The notes: generated by a model not told the origin, from the sequence alone. 64,000 nucleotides of DNA from Bacteriovoracales bacterium (GCA_030149295.1 JASBRV010000082.1:1-64000); one strand, 5' to 3'; shown: positions 55,748 through 63,267, counted from the stretch's first letter. Program-made: numbers and translations.

Positions 55748-56062
55748 CTAAAAAAGCCCCGGAATACTTAATCCACCAGTAACCTTAGACATTGCACTTG
55801 AAACCATGTCTTGTGATTCTTTTACAGCTTGATTAACACTGGTTTGAACTAATTCTTCTAGAGTTTCTACATCATTTGGATCAACACACTCAGGGTTAAT
55901 AGAAAGTGAAAGGATTTCTTGCTTACCATTGATTTTAATCTTAATCATCCCGCCACCACTCGATGTTTCTAGCTCCCTAGACTCTAACTCTTTTTGTAGT
56001 GTTGCCATCTTTTGTTGCATTTGCTGTGCTTGCTTCATTAGTGCATTCATATTTTTTGCCAT
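55748..56062 (-). CDS. ybaB: nucleoid-associated protein YbaB/EbfC
   Basis: A 104-residue protein beginning MNALMKQAQQMQQKMATLQKEL, with the GGGMIKIKINGKQEILSLSI sheet and a C-terminal helix with VNQAVKESQDM, matching YbaB/EbfC. The family binds DNA as a dimer and helps organise the nucleoid. It lies between dnaX and recR with gaps of 3 and 2 bases. Confidence 0.95.
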   Translation of the reverse strand: MAKNMNALMKQAQQMQQKMATLQKELESRELETSSGGGMIKIKINGKQEILSLSINPECVDPNDVETLEELVQTSVNQAVKESQDMVSSAMSKVTGGLSIPGLF

Positions 56063-56065
56063 TTT

Positions 56066-57796
56066 TTACTCCTCTTCTATTTTTACCTTATCAATTGGTC
56101 TTCCAAATAAACGTTCTGCCTCTTTTATAATGGGGTGTGAACGCAACTGCTCTTCTTTGCTACTTAAGGCCTGCTGCCTCTTTTTTTCACGAATCTCAGA
56201 TTTAGAGAGAAAATCTGATTTATCATTTAACTCAATGAGAATTAGTTCCAGCCTAACTTCGGGGACTGCGAAAAAACTTTTCATTAGCCCCTCTATTTTT
56301 TCTTTTCCCTCTCCATCAACCAAGTGGTCATAAAAAAGTTTCGAGTCGTGAGAGAAGCCATATTTTATATAAGCACTGCCATCACCAATTTCGAGCTCTT
56401 CAAGAACATTTCCTTGCTCTAATTCAGCATAAATCGCAGGGATTTCCTTTTTTAAAAAGAGTTCAAAATCTTGCCAAGTATTTCCTTTTGAAACAGGGGA
56501 GGGTGTTGCATCTTCTTTTTCTTTATCTATATTCGTATTTGCACCTGTATCTTGCCCTCTTTCTTCTTCTACCTCTTGAACTTCCTTGATCTCTTCCGGA
56601 CCATCCATGAAACCAGGTGGCGGATTGTCTTCTAAAGTATTTGGAGGTGGGAGCGCCTCAGGAGTTAACTCTTTTTTTTTTAATGTATCCGAAACACTTA
56701 GACCAGTTCCTCTTAAGATATCACCTCTTCTTGCGTGTTTTTGAAGAACCACACTAATTGTTTTTTCTGGAGAGATCGAATCAATCGCCCAAGAAAAATC
56801 TCTTGAGAGGGACTCAAACACCCAAAAAAGTTCATCTATTGTAGCATTCTCAACGAAAGTCTTTGCCTCAGACGAAAGTTCAACTTTTTCAAGGTGATCC
56901 ACATTCTCAATAACATTGTAATAAAAGTCTAAAAGGCCCGTTGTAATATTGGAGACACTAACATTTTCAAAAAGCATTTTCCTAAAAGTATTTACCGCGT
57001 CCTCAGATTTTCCCAAAAGAATTGATTCACCAAGCTCTCTAATCGCAGAAACCTTTGCCAATCCAAGCGCCACAGATAAAACATCTTCTGTAACGTTTTG
57101 ATCATCACTAAAGCTTAAGACCTGGTCCATTAGAGACAAAGTGTCTCTAAAAGATCCATTTCCTTGCTGGGCTAAGATCTTGATAAGCTCTTCGTTTTCA
57201 AAAACGATCCCTTCTGTTTTAGCAATGGTCTTAATATGGGTGAACAATGTTTCTACTGAAGCATTTCTAAAATCAAAACGAATACAGCGTGATAAAACCG
57301 TATCAAGAAGTTTGTGTGGTTCAGTTGTCGCTAGCAAAAAGACTGTATGCTCTGGTGGTTCTTCAAGTGTTTTAAGGAGGGCATTAAAAGCACTCGTCGA
57401 AAGCATATGCACTTCATCAATGATATAAACTTTGTAGTGACCGAAGGTAGGCAGGGTCTGAACATTATTAACGAGCTCTCGAATATCATCCACGCTGTTA
57501 TTTGAGGCTCCATCTATTTCCAAAACGTTCATGGAACTGCCAGCATCAAACTCTTTGCATCCCTCACAAGAATTACAAGGATTAGCGTCTTCACCACGAT
57601 TTAAACACCTTAAACTTTTGGCAAAAATTCTAGCAACAGACGTTTTCCCAATTCCCCTCGTGCCCGTGAGAATATAAGCATGGCCAAGACGATCTTTAGC
57701 GATTGCATTTTGAAAAGAGCGAGTAACATGCTCTTGACCTACAACATCTTGAAATCTCTTAGGTCTATATTTACGGGATAATACCTGATATGCCAC
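56066..57796 (-). CDS. dnaX: DNA polymerase III subunit tau/gamma, with A10 slippage tract
   Basis: A 576-residue clamp-loader ATPase. Walker A is GTRGIGKTS, the zinc site is CLNRGEDANPCNSCEGC, and DEVHMLS, TTEPHKL and LSRC (sensor/Arg finger) are intact. Domain III ends near 365; the tau-specific tail follows. At codons 372-375 the coding strand has ten A in a row (56681-56672). Slippage to -1 gives four more residues then TGA (56660-56658), and +1 gives one residue then TAA. Either would make a gamma-like protein of about 375-380 residues, as known for Thermus and E. coli. It starts the ybaB-recR run. Confidence 0.95.
   Translation of the reverse strand: MAYQVLSRKYRPKRFQDVVGQEHVTRSFQNAIAKDRLGHAYILTGTRGIGKTSVARIFAKSLRCLNRGEDANPCNSCEGCKEFDAGSSMNVLEIDGASNNSVDDIRELVNNVQTLPTFGHYKVYIIDEVHMLSTSAFNALLKTLEEPPEHTVFLLATTEPHKLLDTVLSRCIRFDFRNASVETLFTHIKTIAKTEGIVFENEELIKILAQQGNGSFRDTLSLMDQVLSFSDDQNVTEDVLSVALGLAKVSAIRELGESILLGKSEDAVNTFRKMLFENVSVSNITTGLLDFYYNVIENVDHLEKVELSSEAKTFVENATIDELFWVFESLSRDFSWAIDSISPEKTISVVLQKHARRGDILRGTGLSVSDTLKKKELTPEALPPPNTLEDNPPPGFMDGPEEIKEVQEVEEERGQDTGANTNIDKEKEDATPSPVSKGNTWQDFELFLKKEIPAIYAELEQGNVLEELEIGDGSAYIKYGFSHDSKLFYDHLVDGEGKEKIEGLMKSFFAVPEVRLELILIELNDKSDFLSKSEIREKKRQQALSSKEEQLRSHPIIKEAERLFGRPIDKVKIEEE
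56672..56681 (-). promoter_or_regulatory. A10 tract in dnaX, candidate slippage site
   Basis: Ten A on the coding strand, read TTA AAA AAA AAA GAG in frame, just after domain III. Both other frames stop within five codons. This layout matches the dnaX slippage site of Thermus (A9) more than the short E. coli heptamer. Confidence 0.6.
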
Positions 57797-57868
57797 GCGT
57801 TAAAATCCTTTATTCGTTCGGCTCCCATAATACAGAGCTTTTAAAGGGGATGGCAAAAGTTTTGGATA

Positions 57869-57976
<108 letters not shown>

Positions 57977-57977
57977 A

Positions 57978-58006
57978 AATATAGGAAATGGGGGTGGTGC
58001 TGTCAA
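57978..58006 (-). promoter_or_regulatory. sigma-70 promoter of ffs
   Basis: On the minus strand TTGACA (58006-58001), 17 bases, TATATT (57983-57978). The -35 is perfect, the spacer is optimal and the -10 differs by one base. The RNA would start near 57971-57974. Confidence 0.85.
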
Positions 58007-58015
58007 TGAAAAGAG

Positions 58016-58029
58016 AAAATGGCGGAGGA
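58016..58029. repeat. 14-bp partial copy of the attachment core
   Basis: AAAATGGCGGAGGA is identical to the first 14 bases of the 23-bp att repeats at 58114 and 63268, after which the match stops. It lies 98 bases to the left of attL and just upstream of the ffs promoter. Confidence 0.6.
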
Positions 58030-58033
58030 TACT

Positions 58034-58049
58034 GAAAGCGCAAGCTTTC
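58034..58049. other. GCAA-loop hairpin between att copies
   Basis: GAAAGC (58034-58039), GCAA loop, GCTTTC (58044-58049). A perfect 6-bp stem with a GNRA tetraloop. It could stop transcription arriving from the tRNA/element side before ffs, but has no T run. Confidence 0.4.
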
Positions 58050-58113
58050 TGTTGGATTGGCAAACGTTAGAGCAGCCGTATCGGAGTAATACATAGGATC
58101 AATTTATAAGTTG

Positions 58114-58136
58114 AAAATGGCGGAGGACAAGAGATT
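58114..58136. repeat. attL: direct repeat of the tRNA-Ser 3' end
   Basis: A 23-bp copy containing GGCGGAGGACAAGAGATT, identical to 63268-63290, where the same bases form the T arm, acceptor strand and CCA of tRNA-Ser. To its right the sequence departs at once (TGATTCC against CGAACTC). It marks the left end of the element. Confidence 0.88.
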
Positions 58137-58220
58137 TGATTCCGCCACTTAAAGCCTACTCAAGTTTTGCATGATTTTGAGCCCAAAAGAGCTTAATTGC
58201 TAACAATTCAACTAAATACC

Positions 58221-58243
58221 TGACCCAAAAGCTAATACCCATT
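58221..58243 (+). repeat. paired motif, left copy
   Basis: A 23-bp word starting TGACCCAAAAGC and ending AATACCCATT, 58 bases before the first gene of the element. The reverse complement occurs at 61784-61805 with a single base missing. A shorter relative (GAGCCCAAAAGAGC) lies about 40 bases to its left. Confidence 0.75.
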
Positions 58244-58301
58244 GTCATTTTATTGCTACCTATTGTAGCCCTGTTTTTAGCACCTAAAGACAAGGCAGCT
58301 C

Positions 58302-59207
58302 ATGGCGACCAATGAAGAGTTAATTTCATATTTGAAAAAAGAGGACAATCTCACCCCCATTATTTATGAAAATGGAATGAAGCACTATGCCACAAAAGGC
58401 GAGAAAGAGTTGACTAGATTTTTAGACTTTAAAAAGAGAATGGAGAACTTACAGGAGTATTTTGATGGAATCCAAAGATCATTAAAGAAACAGAGGTCAA
58501 TTAACTCCAAAAACAAAGTCTCATTGATTAAGTTTTTTACAAACAGCAATATGCAACATTTCCCTTTTATTGAATTCGCCAACATTCTGAATAGGGATAG
58601 CTCAGATATAAACACCGAGGAACTACTTAAAGTTATCAACAAAGTGCAGCTTAGCATTAAAGCTCCTCTCTATTCCTTCCCTAGGTTCGAAGAGACCTAT
58701 GTTTATTTCATCCCAACTACCCAAGCATTAGATGGCTTTTTACACCCCATGCTTGAATCTCAAGTTATCTATGAAACAAACATAGAGGAGCTTGAGTTAA
58801 ATTTAATCAAAACAGGGGAAATAGTGAAATTTCAAGATAACCCACAAGAGTTCAAAAATATTTTTGTAGAGGTCATAAGAGAGTTCCAAGCCTTTTTAGA
58901 TGAACTCATAGATAAGAAATGCCTCGATGAACAAGAACATTACATGGAAATCAATCAATATAAGATGCAACTAGCATTTTCCAATACAGGTAGTTTTAAT
59001 CACACCTTTGCAAAAGATGGTCTTTTCCAAAACACAGTTTATTCTTTGGCAAAAATTGACCTTTTGAGGTGGCTTCAAATCTTTGGAGATAGTTTCTTTA
59101 TAAGAAGAATAGGCAAATGTGATTGGTGTGGCCGCTACTTTGTAAAGTCCGACACCTCAATGCAACACTGTTCAAAGCTCTGTAATAAAAGAAAGCATAA
59201 TCAGTAA
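58302..59207 (+). CDS. element-encoded protein with C-terminal CGNR-like zinc finger, function unknown
   Basis: A 301-residue protein. Residues 1-260 are mostly helical, charged and without a motif I know. The C-terminus, about 273-299, has C-x2-C...H-C-x3-C-N-K-R-K-H, resembling the CGNR zinc finger found at the end of some DNA-binding regulators. It is the first gene of the element. Upstream are the paired motif (58221) and a GCTAC/GTAGC palindrome (58255-58269), so it may be a regulator of its own or the element's promoters. Ribosome site weak (AAGG). Confidence 0.6.
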   Translation: MATNEELISYLKKEDNLTPIIYENGMKHYATKGEKELTRFLDFKKRMENLQEYFDGIQRSLKKQRSINSKNKVSLIKFFTNSNMQHFPFIEFANILNRDSSDINTEELLKVINKVQLSIKAPLYSFPRFEETYVYFIPTTQALDGFLHPMLESQVIYETNIEELELNLIKTGEIVKFQDNPQEFKNIFVEVIREFQAFLDELIDKKCLDEQEHYMEINQYKMQLAFSNTGSFNHTFAKDGLFQNTVYSLAKIDLLRWLQIFGDSFFIRRIGKCDWCGRYFVKSDTSMQHCSKLCNKRKHNQ

Positions 59208-59208
59208 A

Positions 59209-59234
59209 CAGATTTGCCCAAATCAGCAAATCTG
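59209..59234. terminator. 9-bp hairpin after the zinc-finger gene
   Basis: CAGATTTGC (59209-59217) and GCAAATCTG (59226-59234) form a perfect stem with an 8-base loop directly after the stop codon. Only a distant T run (5 T, 9 bases later) follows, so it may be a terminator or an operator for the next gene. Confidence 0.5.
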
Positions 59235-59318
59235 AACCTCCATTTTTAATTCTTAAAAAAGTTCTCTCTAGGTAGAGTTGTTATTAACACTTATCAACTC
59301 TTCACTAAAGGAGAATGA

Positions 59319-59600
59319 ATGTATCAAGAAAACATGCAAAAAGAAGTTGGGCTAAAGAAATTAACTCATGACCTTCTTGAGGCACTAAAAAACATTCACA
59401 CCTCAACACTATCATTAAAAAGTAATGAACCTTATCTAAGCGCAAGCGAGCTTTGCGACTATTTAAAAATCAAAGACTCAAAAATGAGGAAAATGGTTTT
59501 GACCAAAAAGATTCCGCACACCAAAGTTGGCCGCCACTTAAGGTTTAGCAAAGAAGAAATTAACAACTGGCTTGAAGAAAACTCAGTCAAGGTTGACTGA
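59319..59600 (+). CDS. excisionase-like helix-turn-helix DNA-binding protein
   Basis: A 93-residue protein. YLSASELCDYLKIKDSKMRKMV...KIPHTKVGRHLRFSKEEINNWL is the excisionase-family HTH_17 pattern (winged helix with the K-V-G-R-x-x-R-F turn). Proteins of this type direct excision of integrated elements or regulate their genes. AAAGGAG lies 7 bases before the ATG. It probably cooperates with the recombinase encoded 2.2 kb downstream. Confidence 0.85.
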   Translation: MYQENMQKEVGLKKLTHDLLEALKNIHTSTLSLKSNEPYLSASELCDYLKIKDSKMRKMVLTKKIPHTKVGRHLRFSKEEINNWLEENSVKVD

Positions 59601-59714
59601 GAGAGTGTAGAGGGGTGAGTTAATCTTTTGTGGCAACTCTAGATTAGTTCTCCTTTAACTCTATTTCAACAGCTATTTATTTTTTATTCCTCTCATGAAG
59701 GTAAAGGAAGAATT

Positions 59715-60065
59715 ATGTCTAAAAACACAACAGTTATTGGCACACTAAAAGAAGTAACTATTTTTACTCGGAAAAACTATGATGACTCCATTGGTTTAAT
59801 CATGGCCTTCACCACAAAAGAACATGGCTTAATACCAAGGACTTTTAACCTACCGAGAAAAGTTACACCTAAGACTCATTTAGGTAAGTCTCTCAGAGAC
59901 ATGTCATTAGAGATTCCAACCTATCTGTTATCAAGTCACTCACTACTGGCAGAGGAAGTTGAGCGCCAAGCAGAGGGACAACCATTTCTTTTAGAGCTTG
60001 AACCAACAGGTAAGGAGAAATACCCCTACAACATTGTCCGAATATTAAGTGCAAACAAACAGTAA
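59715..60065 (+). CDS. element-encoded unknown protein upstream of Rep
   Basis: A 116-residue protein with beta-rich segments (NTTVIGTLKEVTIFTRKN, IGLIMAFTTKEHGLIP) and a helical middle. Its size, beta content and place just before the Rep gene recall the single-strand-binding or accessory proteins of rolling-circle replicons, but no motif proves this. AAAGGAAG lies 6 bases before the ATG. Codon use looks like its neighbours. Confidence 0.6.
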   Translation: MSKNTTVIGTLKEVTIFTRKNYDDSIGLIMAFTTKEHGLIPRTFNLPRKVTPKTHLGKSLRDMSLEIPTYLLSSHSLLAEEVERQAEGQPFLLELEPTGKEKYPYNIVRILSANKQ

Positions 60066-60097
60066 ATTACTCAACTTGAACATAATATTGGTGACAC

Positions 60098-60934
60098 ATG
60101 ATTGATATGCTTGGCCTTGTCTCAGATAAGGTAATAACCCCTAAAGAAATCGAACAAAAAAAGAAGGCCCTAGAGCTTAACTGTAACCTTGTTCTAGATA
60201 AGAACTATTGTCGATCTTATATGTTCTCACAAAAAGGGAATCACCTTTTCTGGCTAAAGACAGGGCCAAGGGTATCGGCCATAAAAGAGACTGCTATTCT
60301 AATTAACCCCTCAAGGTTTAGCGGCCACAAAGAAGTCCTAGAAATAAGTGAGTCCTTTCTTGGTAATGAGATAAGCATTAACAGGCTAGACCTATGTTCA
60401 GACCTACCTATTTCTATTGGTGAAATCCAAAGCAGACTGAGGGTTAAGTTCAAAAGAAAAAGAAGTGAGTTTGAGGAGGGTAATACCCTAACAGGCTTTT
60501 ACTTTGGCACTAGAAATGAAGTCATTGTTGTATATGACAAGGCAAGACAACTAGCCAAGTTTAACAAGTTCAAACTAGCCCCTGTAAAGGGTGAGCCTTT
60601 GGGTAAGGTAACAAGAATAGAAATAAGGCTTAGAGGCAATAAACTTCCTTATAAGTCTTTGAGTGACTTACACCAATACCAAGGCTTTAACCCTTTTAGT
60701 AACATTGAGATTGTTGACTTTGTTGAGTGTGACAATACTAGGGCGCAGAGTAGAGCTAAGGCTGATTATCTAAAGCAACTTTCTAAAGAGGTTGGGTTTA
60801 GTCATGCCTTTAGGGTCTTTAATCAGGAAAACAACTTTCACAAAACAATGGGTAAGTATCTAACAAAGTCCGATCTTACAAACAGACTTTTTAATAAACA
60901 TATTAATGATCTAACAAAGTATCTAAGGAGCTGA
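60098..60934 (+). CDS. Rep_trans-type rolling-circle replication initiator / MobT-like relaxase
   Basis: A 278-residue protein with the block order of the Rep_trans (replication initiation factor) family: RLDLCSD (96-102), TLTGFYFGTRNEVIVVYDK (130-148) and VTRIEIRLRG (171-180). The Tyr that nicks DNA is expected in the YDK or nearby region. This family includes plasmid Reps, filamentous-phage replication proteins and the MobT relaxase of Tn916-like elements. It would nick the excised circle to start rolling-circle replication or transfer. The next gene starts 2 bases after its stop. Confidence 0.8.
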   Translation: MIDMLGLVSDKVITPKEIEQKKKALELNCNLVLDKNYCRSYMFSQKGNHLFWLKTGPRVSAIKETAILINPSRFSGHKEVLEISESFLGNEISINRLDLCSDLPISIGEIQSRLRVKFKRKRSEFEEGNTLTGFYFGTRNEVIVVYDKARQLAKFNKFKLAPVKGEPLGKVTRIEIRLRGNKLPYKSLSDLHQYQGFNPFSNIEIVDFVECDNTRAQSRAKADYLKQLSKEVGFSHAFRVFNQENNFHKTMGKYLTKSDLTNRLFNKHINDLTKYLRS

Positions 60935-60936
60935 CT

Positions 60937-61461
60937 ATGGGTGAAGTAAATAAAATAGAGAACAAAAGGCCGAGTGTTAAAAGTAAAAAGCAGGGTAACA
61001 TAATTGAATCCAAAGTCTCCAACTGGAGTAATATTCAAGAACACTTTGGCATAAATGATGATGACACTTTTAAAAAAATGATGACCTCGCTATCAATGTT
61101 TTGTGAGGCTGATCTTGGTAGTTCAGACCTTGATACAAATATAAATAGCTGTCTTGAATTAGTAAGCAACCTTAGGCCAAAGGACTTACTAGAGAAAGAG
61201 TTGATTATTCAAATTATCATGACACATCAACTTTTTGAAAAGTGTAGCACTATCGCCAACATCAAGGGTCAAAATCCTGATAGAGTTGATAGCCACATTA
61301 AGAACATGACAAAACTCTCTAGGCTTTTCTTAGATCAAATTAAAGCCCTCACTAGATACCGCAACAATGGTCAGCAAAAGGTTAAAGTTGAGCATGTTCA
61401 TATGTCCGAGGGTTCTCAGGCTGTTTTTGGTGATGTCACCCATAAAAGGGGGGGGGTATAA
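60937..61461 (+). CDS. element-encoded unknown protein with VEHVHMSEGSQAVFGDV tail
   Basis: A 174-residue helical protein. The tail reading KVKVEHVHMSEGSQAVFGDV resembles a V-x-H-V-x-V-x-x-G-G-Q-A-V-x-G-N-V motif that I have seen at the end of uncharacterised proteins of mobile and phage-like regions in proteobacteria; the function is not known to me. The last codons contain a run of nine G (61448-61456) that also serves as the ribosome-site region of the next gene. GGAG lies 7 bases before its own ATG. Confidence 0.65.
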   Translation: MGEVNKIENKRPSVKSKKQGNIIESKVSNWSNIQEHFGINDDDTFKKMMTSLSMFCEADLGSSDLDTNINSCLELVSNLRPKDLLEKELIIQIIMTHQLFEKCSTIANIKGQNPDRVDSHIKNMTKLSRLFLDQIKALTRYRNNGQQKVKVEHVHMSEGSQAVFGDVTHKRGGV

Positions 61462-61464
61462 AAA

Positions 61465-61689
61465 ATGAAAGACTACCCAGATGACCTCATAAACCAAGCC
61501 CTTAAGAGCAAAGACCTTAAAAATCTCGACCTAAAAGGCTTAGAAAAACTTGTTTTTGAGGAGTTTAACCTCGATCTAGACTATCAACCACTTGACCTTA
61601 GCTTTGAGCCTTTGGAGCTAAAATTAGAACCGCTAGAGCTTAGTTTTGAGCCTCTAGACCTAAACCTCGATATTGATGGCATAGACTGA
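61465..61689 (+). CDS. small acidic protein made of 7-residue repeats
   Basis: A 74-residue protein. Residues 41-68 are four tandem 7-mers with consensus (E/Q)-P-L-(D/E)-L-x-(F/L); the part before is also Leu/Asp-rich. The 21-base DNA units differ at silent positions while the peptide is kept, so the protein repeat is selected. It follows the G9 tract of the previous gene by 8 bases. It may form a small beta-solenoid-like or extended binding surface. Function unknown. Confidence 0.65.
   Translation: MKDYPDDLINQALKSKDLKNLDLKGLEKLVFEEFNLDLDYQPLDLSFEPLELKLEPLELSFEPLDLNLDIDGID
61585..61668 (+). repeat. four 21-bp coding repeats
   Basis: Four units of 21 bp encode the 7-residue repeats of the preceding protein. 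Third-codon positions vary (proline codons CCA, CCT, CCG and CCT), so the units are old or recoded rather than a recent slippage expansion. Confidence 0.75.
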
Positions 61690-61783
61690 GGCCATGAAAG
61701 TTTCACCCTAAGCATTACCCTTTAGTATGATTCCAGACACTCTTTTGGTAATAGTAACCTTTAATGTTCTTTTACATTCAAAT

Positions 61784-61805
61784 AATGGGTATTGCTTTTG
61801 GGTCA
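61784..61805 (-). repeat. paired motif, right copy (inverted)
   Basis: Reverse complement of the left copy at 58221-58243 with one T missing in the middle. It ends 19 bases before the integrase ATG. A partial relative (TACCAAAAGAG on the minus strand) lies about 40 bases further left, mirroring the arrangement at the left end. Confidence 0.75.
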
Positions 61806-61824
61806 CTGCACAAAGGAGTGACTT

Positions 61825-62913
61825 ATGGAAAAAGTAAAAAGAAAGTCTGGTTTTAAGTACAGGGAAAAGGTTTATATAAATGGTAAGCCTAAACTAAGCC
61901 CTTACTTTGATAGAAAAACAGATGCAAAAGCATGGAAAAAAAGGGCTCTTCAAGAAAGAGATAGAATGCTCTCCCTTGGGATTACTCAAAATATTGATGT
62001 CACCATTGGTGAGTATTATGTTGAGTTCATTTCAAGAAAGGCTGAGAAGGCCAAGAGAACCATTGATTCCTACAACTGCACTTTTAAGAATCACATCTTG
62101 CCAGAGCTTGGCCGCTTAAAGCTATCTGAGACAAAGCTACTTCATGGTGAAAGGCTCAAAAACTCACTTAGGACAAAGAAAGGTCTTAGCATAAGAAGAA
62201 CTAACAACATCTTGAATCATCTAAAGATTATGTTCAATGATGCGGTCAAGTTTGATTACTTGCTGACCTCTCCCTTTAAAGCCCTTGAGTTCATTAGAGA
62301 CAAACCCAAGAAAAGAAACTACTGGTTGAGGCATGAGATAGAGGCATTTTTAAAAGCTAACAAAAGTGACCACTATTATCCGCTATATGTTGTGGCCTTA
62401 AATCTTGGATTAAGAAAAGGCGAGGTTCTAGGAATGCAGACCTCACAAATTGATTTTGAAAATAATCAAATTGAGATTAACCATTCCTTAGATCGGTATG
62501 GCCTTAGACCATCTACAAAAAATGGCAGGGCTAGGGTACTGGCAATGAACCCTGTTGTTAGGACAACTCTAGAGAGTCTTTTAAATAATAGAGCCTTTCA
62601 ATCTGAGTATGTTTTCACAACTCCAGAGGGTAAGCCTATTTGCTACTCTCACTTTACTCAAAGAGTTTTCTATAGAGCCATAGAGAGGGCAGGTGTTAAG
62701 AAAATTACTTTTCATGAGTGCAGAGAATCTTTTGCATCTAACTTTATGATGGCCTCAGGGGATATTTACTCCCTCAAGAACTTACTTGGTCATCAATCTG
62801 TTGATGTGACACAAAAGTCATATGCACACCTTCACCCAAGTTTTTTAAGAGAACAGGCCAATGTAGTTTCTTTCTCTGGAGAAATTTGCCCAAACCTAAA
62901 GGTAATAAACTAA
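61825..62913 (+). CDS. tyrosine recombinase (integrase) of the element
   Basis: A 362-residue phage-type integrase. A basic N-terminal arm-binding region (1-50) and core-binding domain (about 55-150) precede the catalytic domain with all six residues: Arg197 (GLRKGE), Lys232, His297-x-x-Arg300 (HECR), His323 (LLGHQ) and Tyr333 (KSYAHL). It would recombine the 23-bp tRNA-Ser core. AAGGAG lies 7 bases before the ATG. One copy of the paired motif lies at -19 to -41 from the start and could be an arm site or operator. Confidence 0.93.
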   Translation: MEKVKRKSGFKYREKVYINGKPKLSPYFDRKTDAKAWKKRALQERDRMLSLGITQNIDVTIGEYYVEFISRKAEKAKRTIDSYNCTFKNHILPELGRLKLSETKLLHGERLKNSLRTKKGLSIRRTNNILNHLKIMFNDAVKFDYLLTSPFKALEFIRDKPKKRNYWLRHEIEAFLKANKSDHYYPLYVVALNLGLRKGEVLGMQTSQIDFENNQIEINHSLDRYGLRPSTKNGRARVLAMNPVVRTTLESLLNNRAFQSEYVFTTPEGKPICYSHFTQRVFYRAIERAGVKKITFHECRESFASNFMMASGDIYSLKNLLGHQSVDVTQKSYAHLHPSFLREQANVVSFSGEICPNLKVIN

Positions 62914-62953
62914 TTGCCTTTGTTTGTTAGAATATTCCAAAAAGGAGATTAAT

Positions 62954-63199
62954 ATGAAAAAGGTACTGGTGGTTCTATTTCTAGCTTATGGGTGCGCCTC
63001 AGCCGATAGTGAGTTTTTAAAAAAGAATACTGCCATTGAGACAGGATGCAGTGAGCAAAACCTCAAGGTTGATAAAGAGTCTTGGAAACATGAGGTCATG
63101 AGTGGCATTGCTACTTATACAGCCTATTGCAAAGACAAGAAGTTCTATTGCTCTCAAAGGTCTGAATTTCGCTATAAATGCACCGAGGCAAATGATTAA
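62954..63199 (+). CDS. small predicted lipoprotein, element cargo
   Basis: An 81-residue protein from the ATG at 62954 (AAGGAG 7 bases upstream; an in-frame earlier start is inside the spacer and lacks a ribosome site). Residues 1-14, MKKVLVVLFLAYGC, form a lipoprotein signal with Cys14. The mature part has five more Cys and no known domain. It is the last gene before the tRNA. Small lipoproteins at the ends of mobile elements often alter host surface properties, but nothing here proves a role. Confidence 0.65.
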   Translation: MKKVLVVLFLAYGCASADSEFLKKNTAIETGCSEQNLKVDKESWKHEVMSGIATYTAYCKDKKFYCSQRSEFRYKCTEAND

Positions 63200-63267
63200 T
63201 TAGCACTGATTTAGCACCTATCAAAACTCTAGGGATAGTAAGTCTTTAGAAAATAAGGGAAATAGAA

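Noticed and set aside
55929-56333. 134-codon plus-strand frame opposite ybaB/dnaX
   Set aside because: Antisense to two conserved genes, Ser/Ile/Phe-rich shadow composition.
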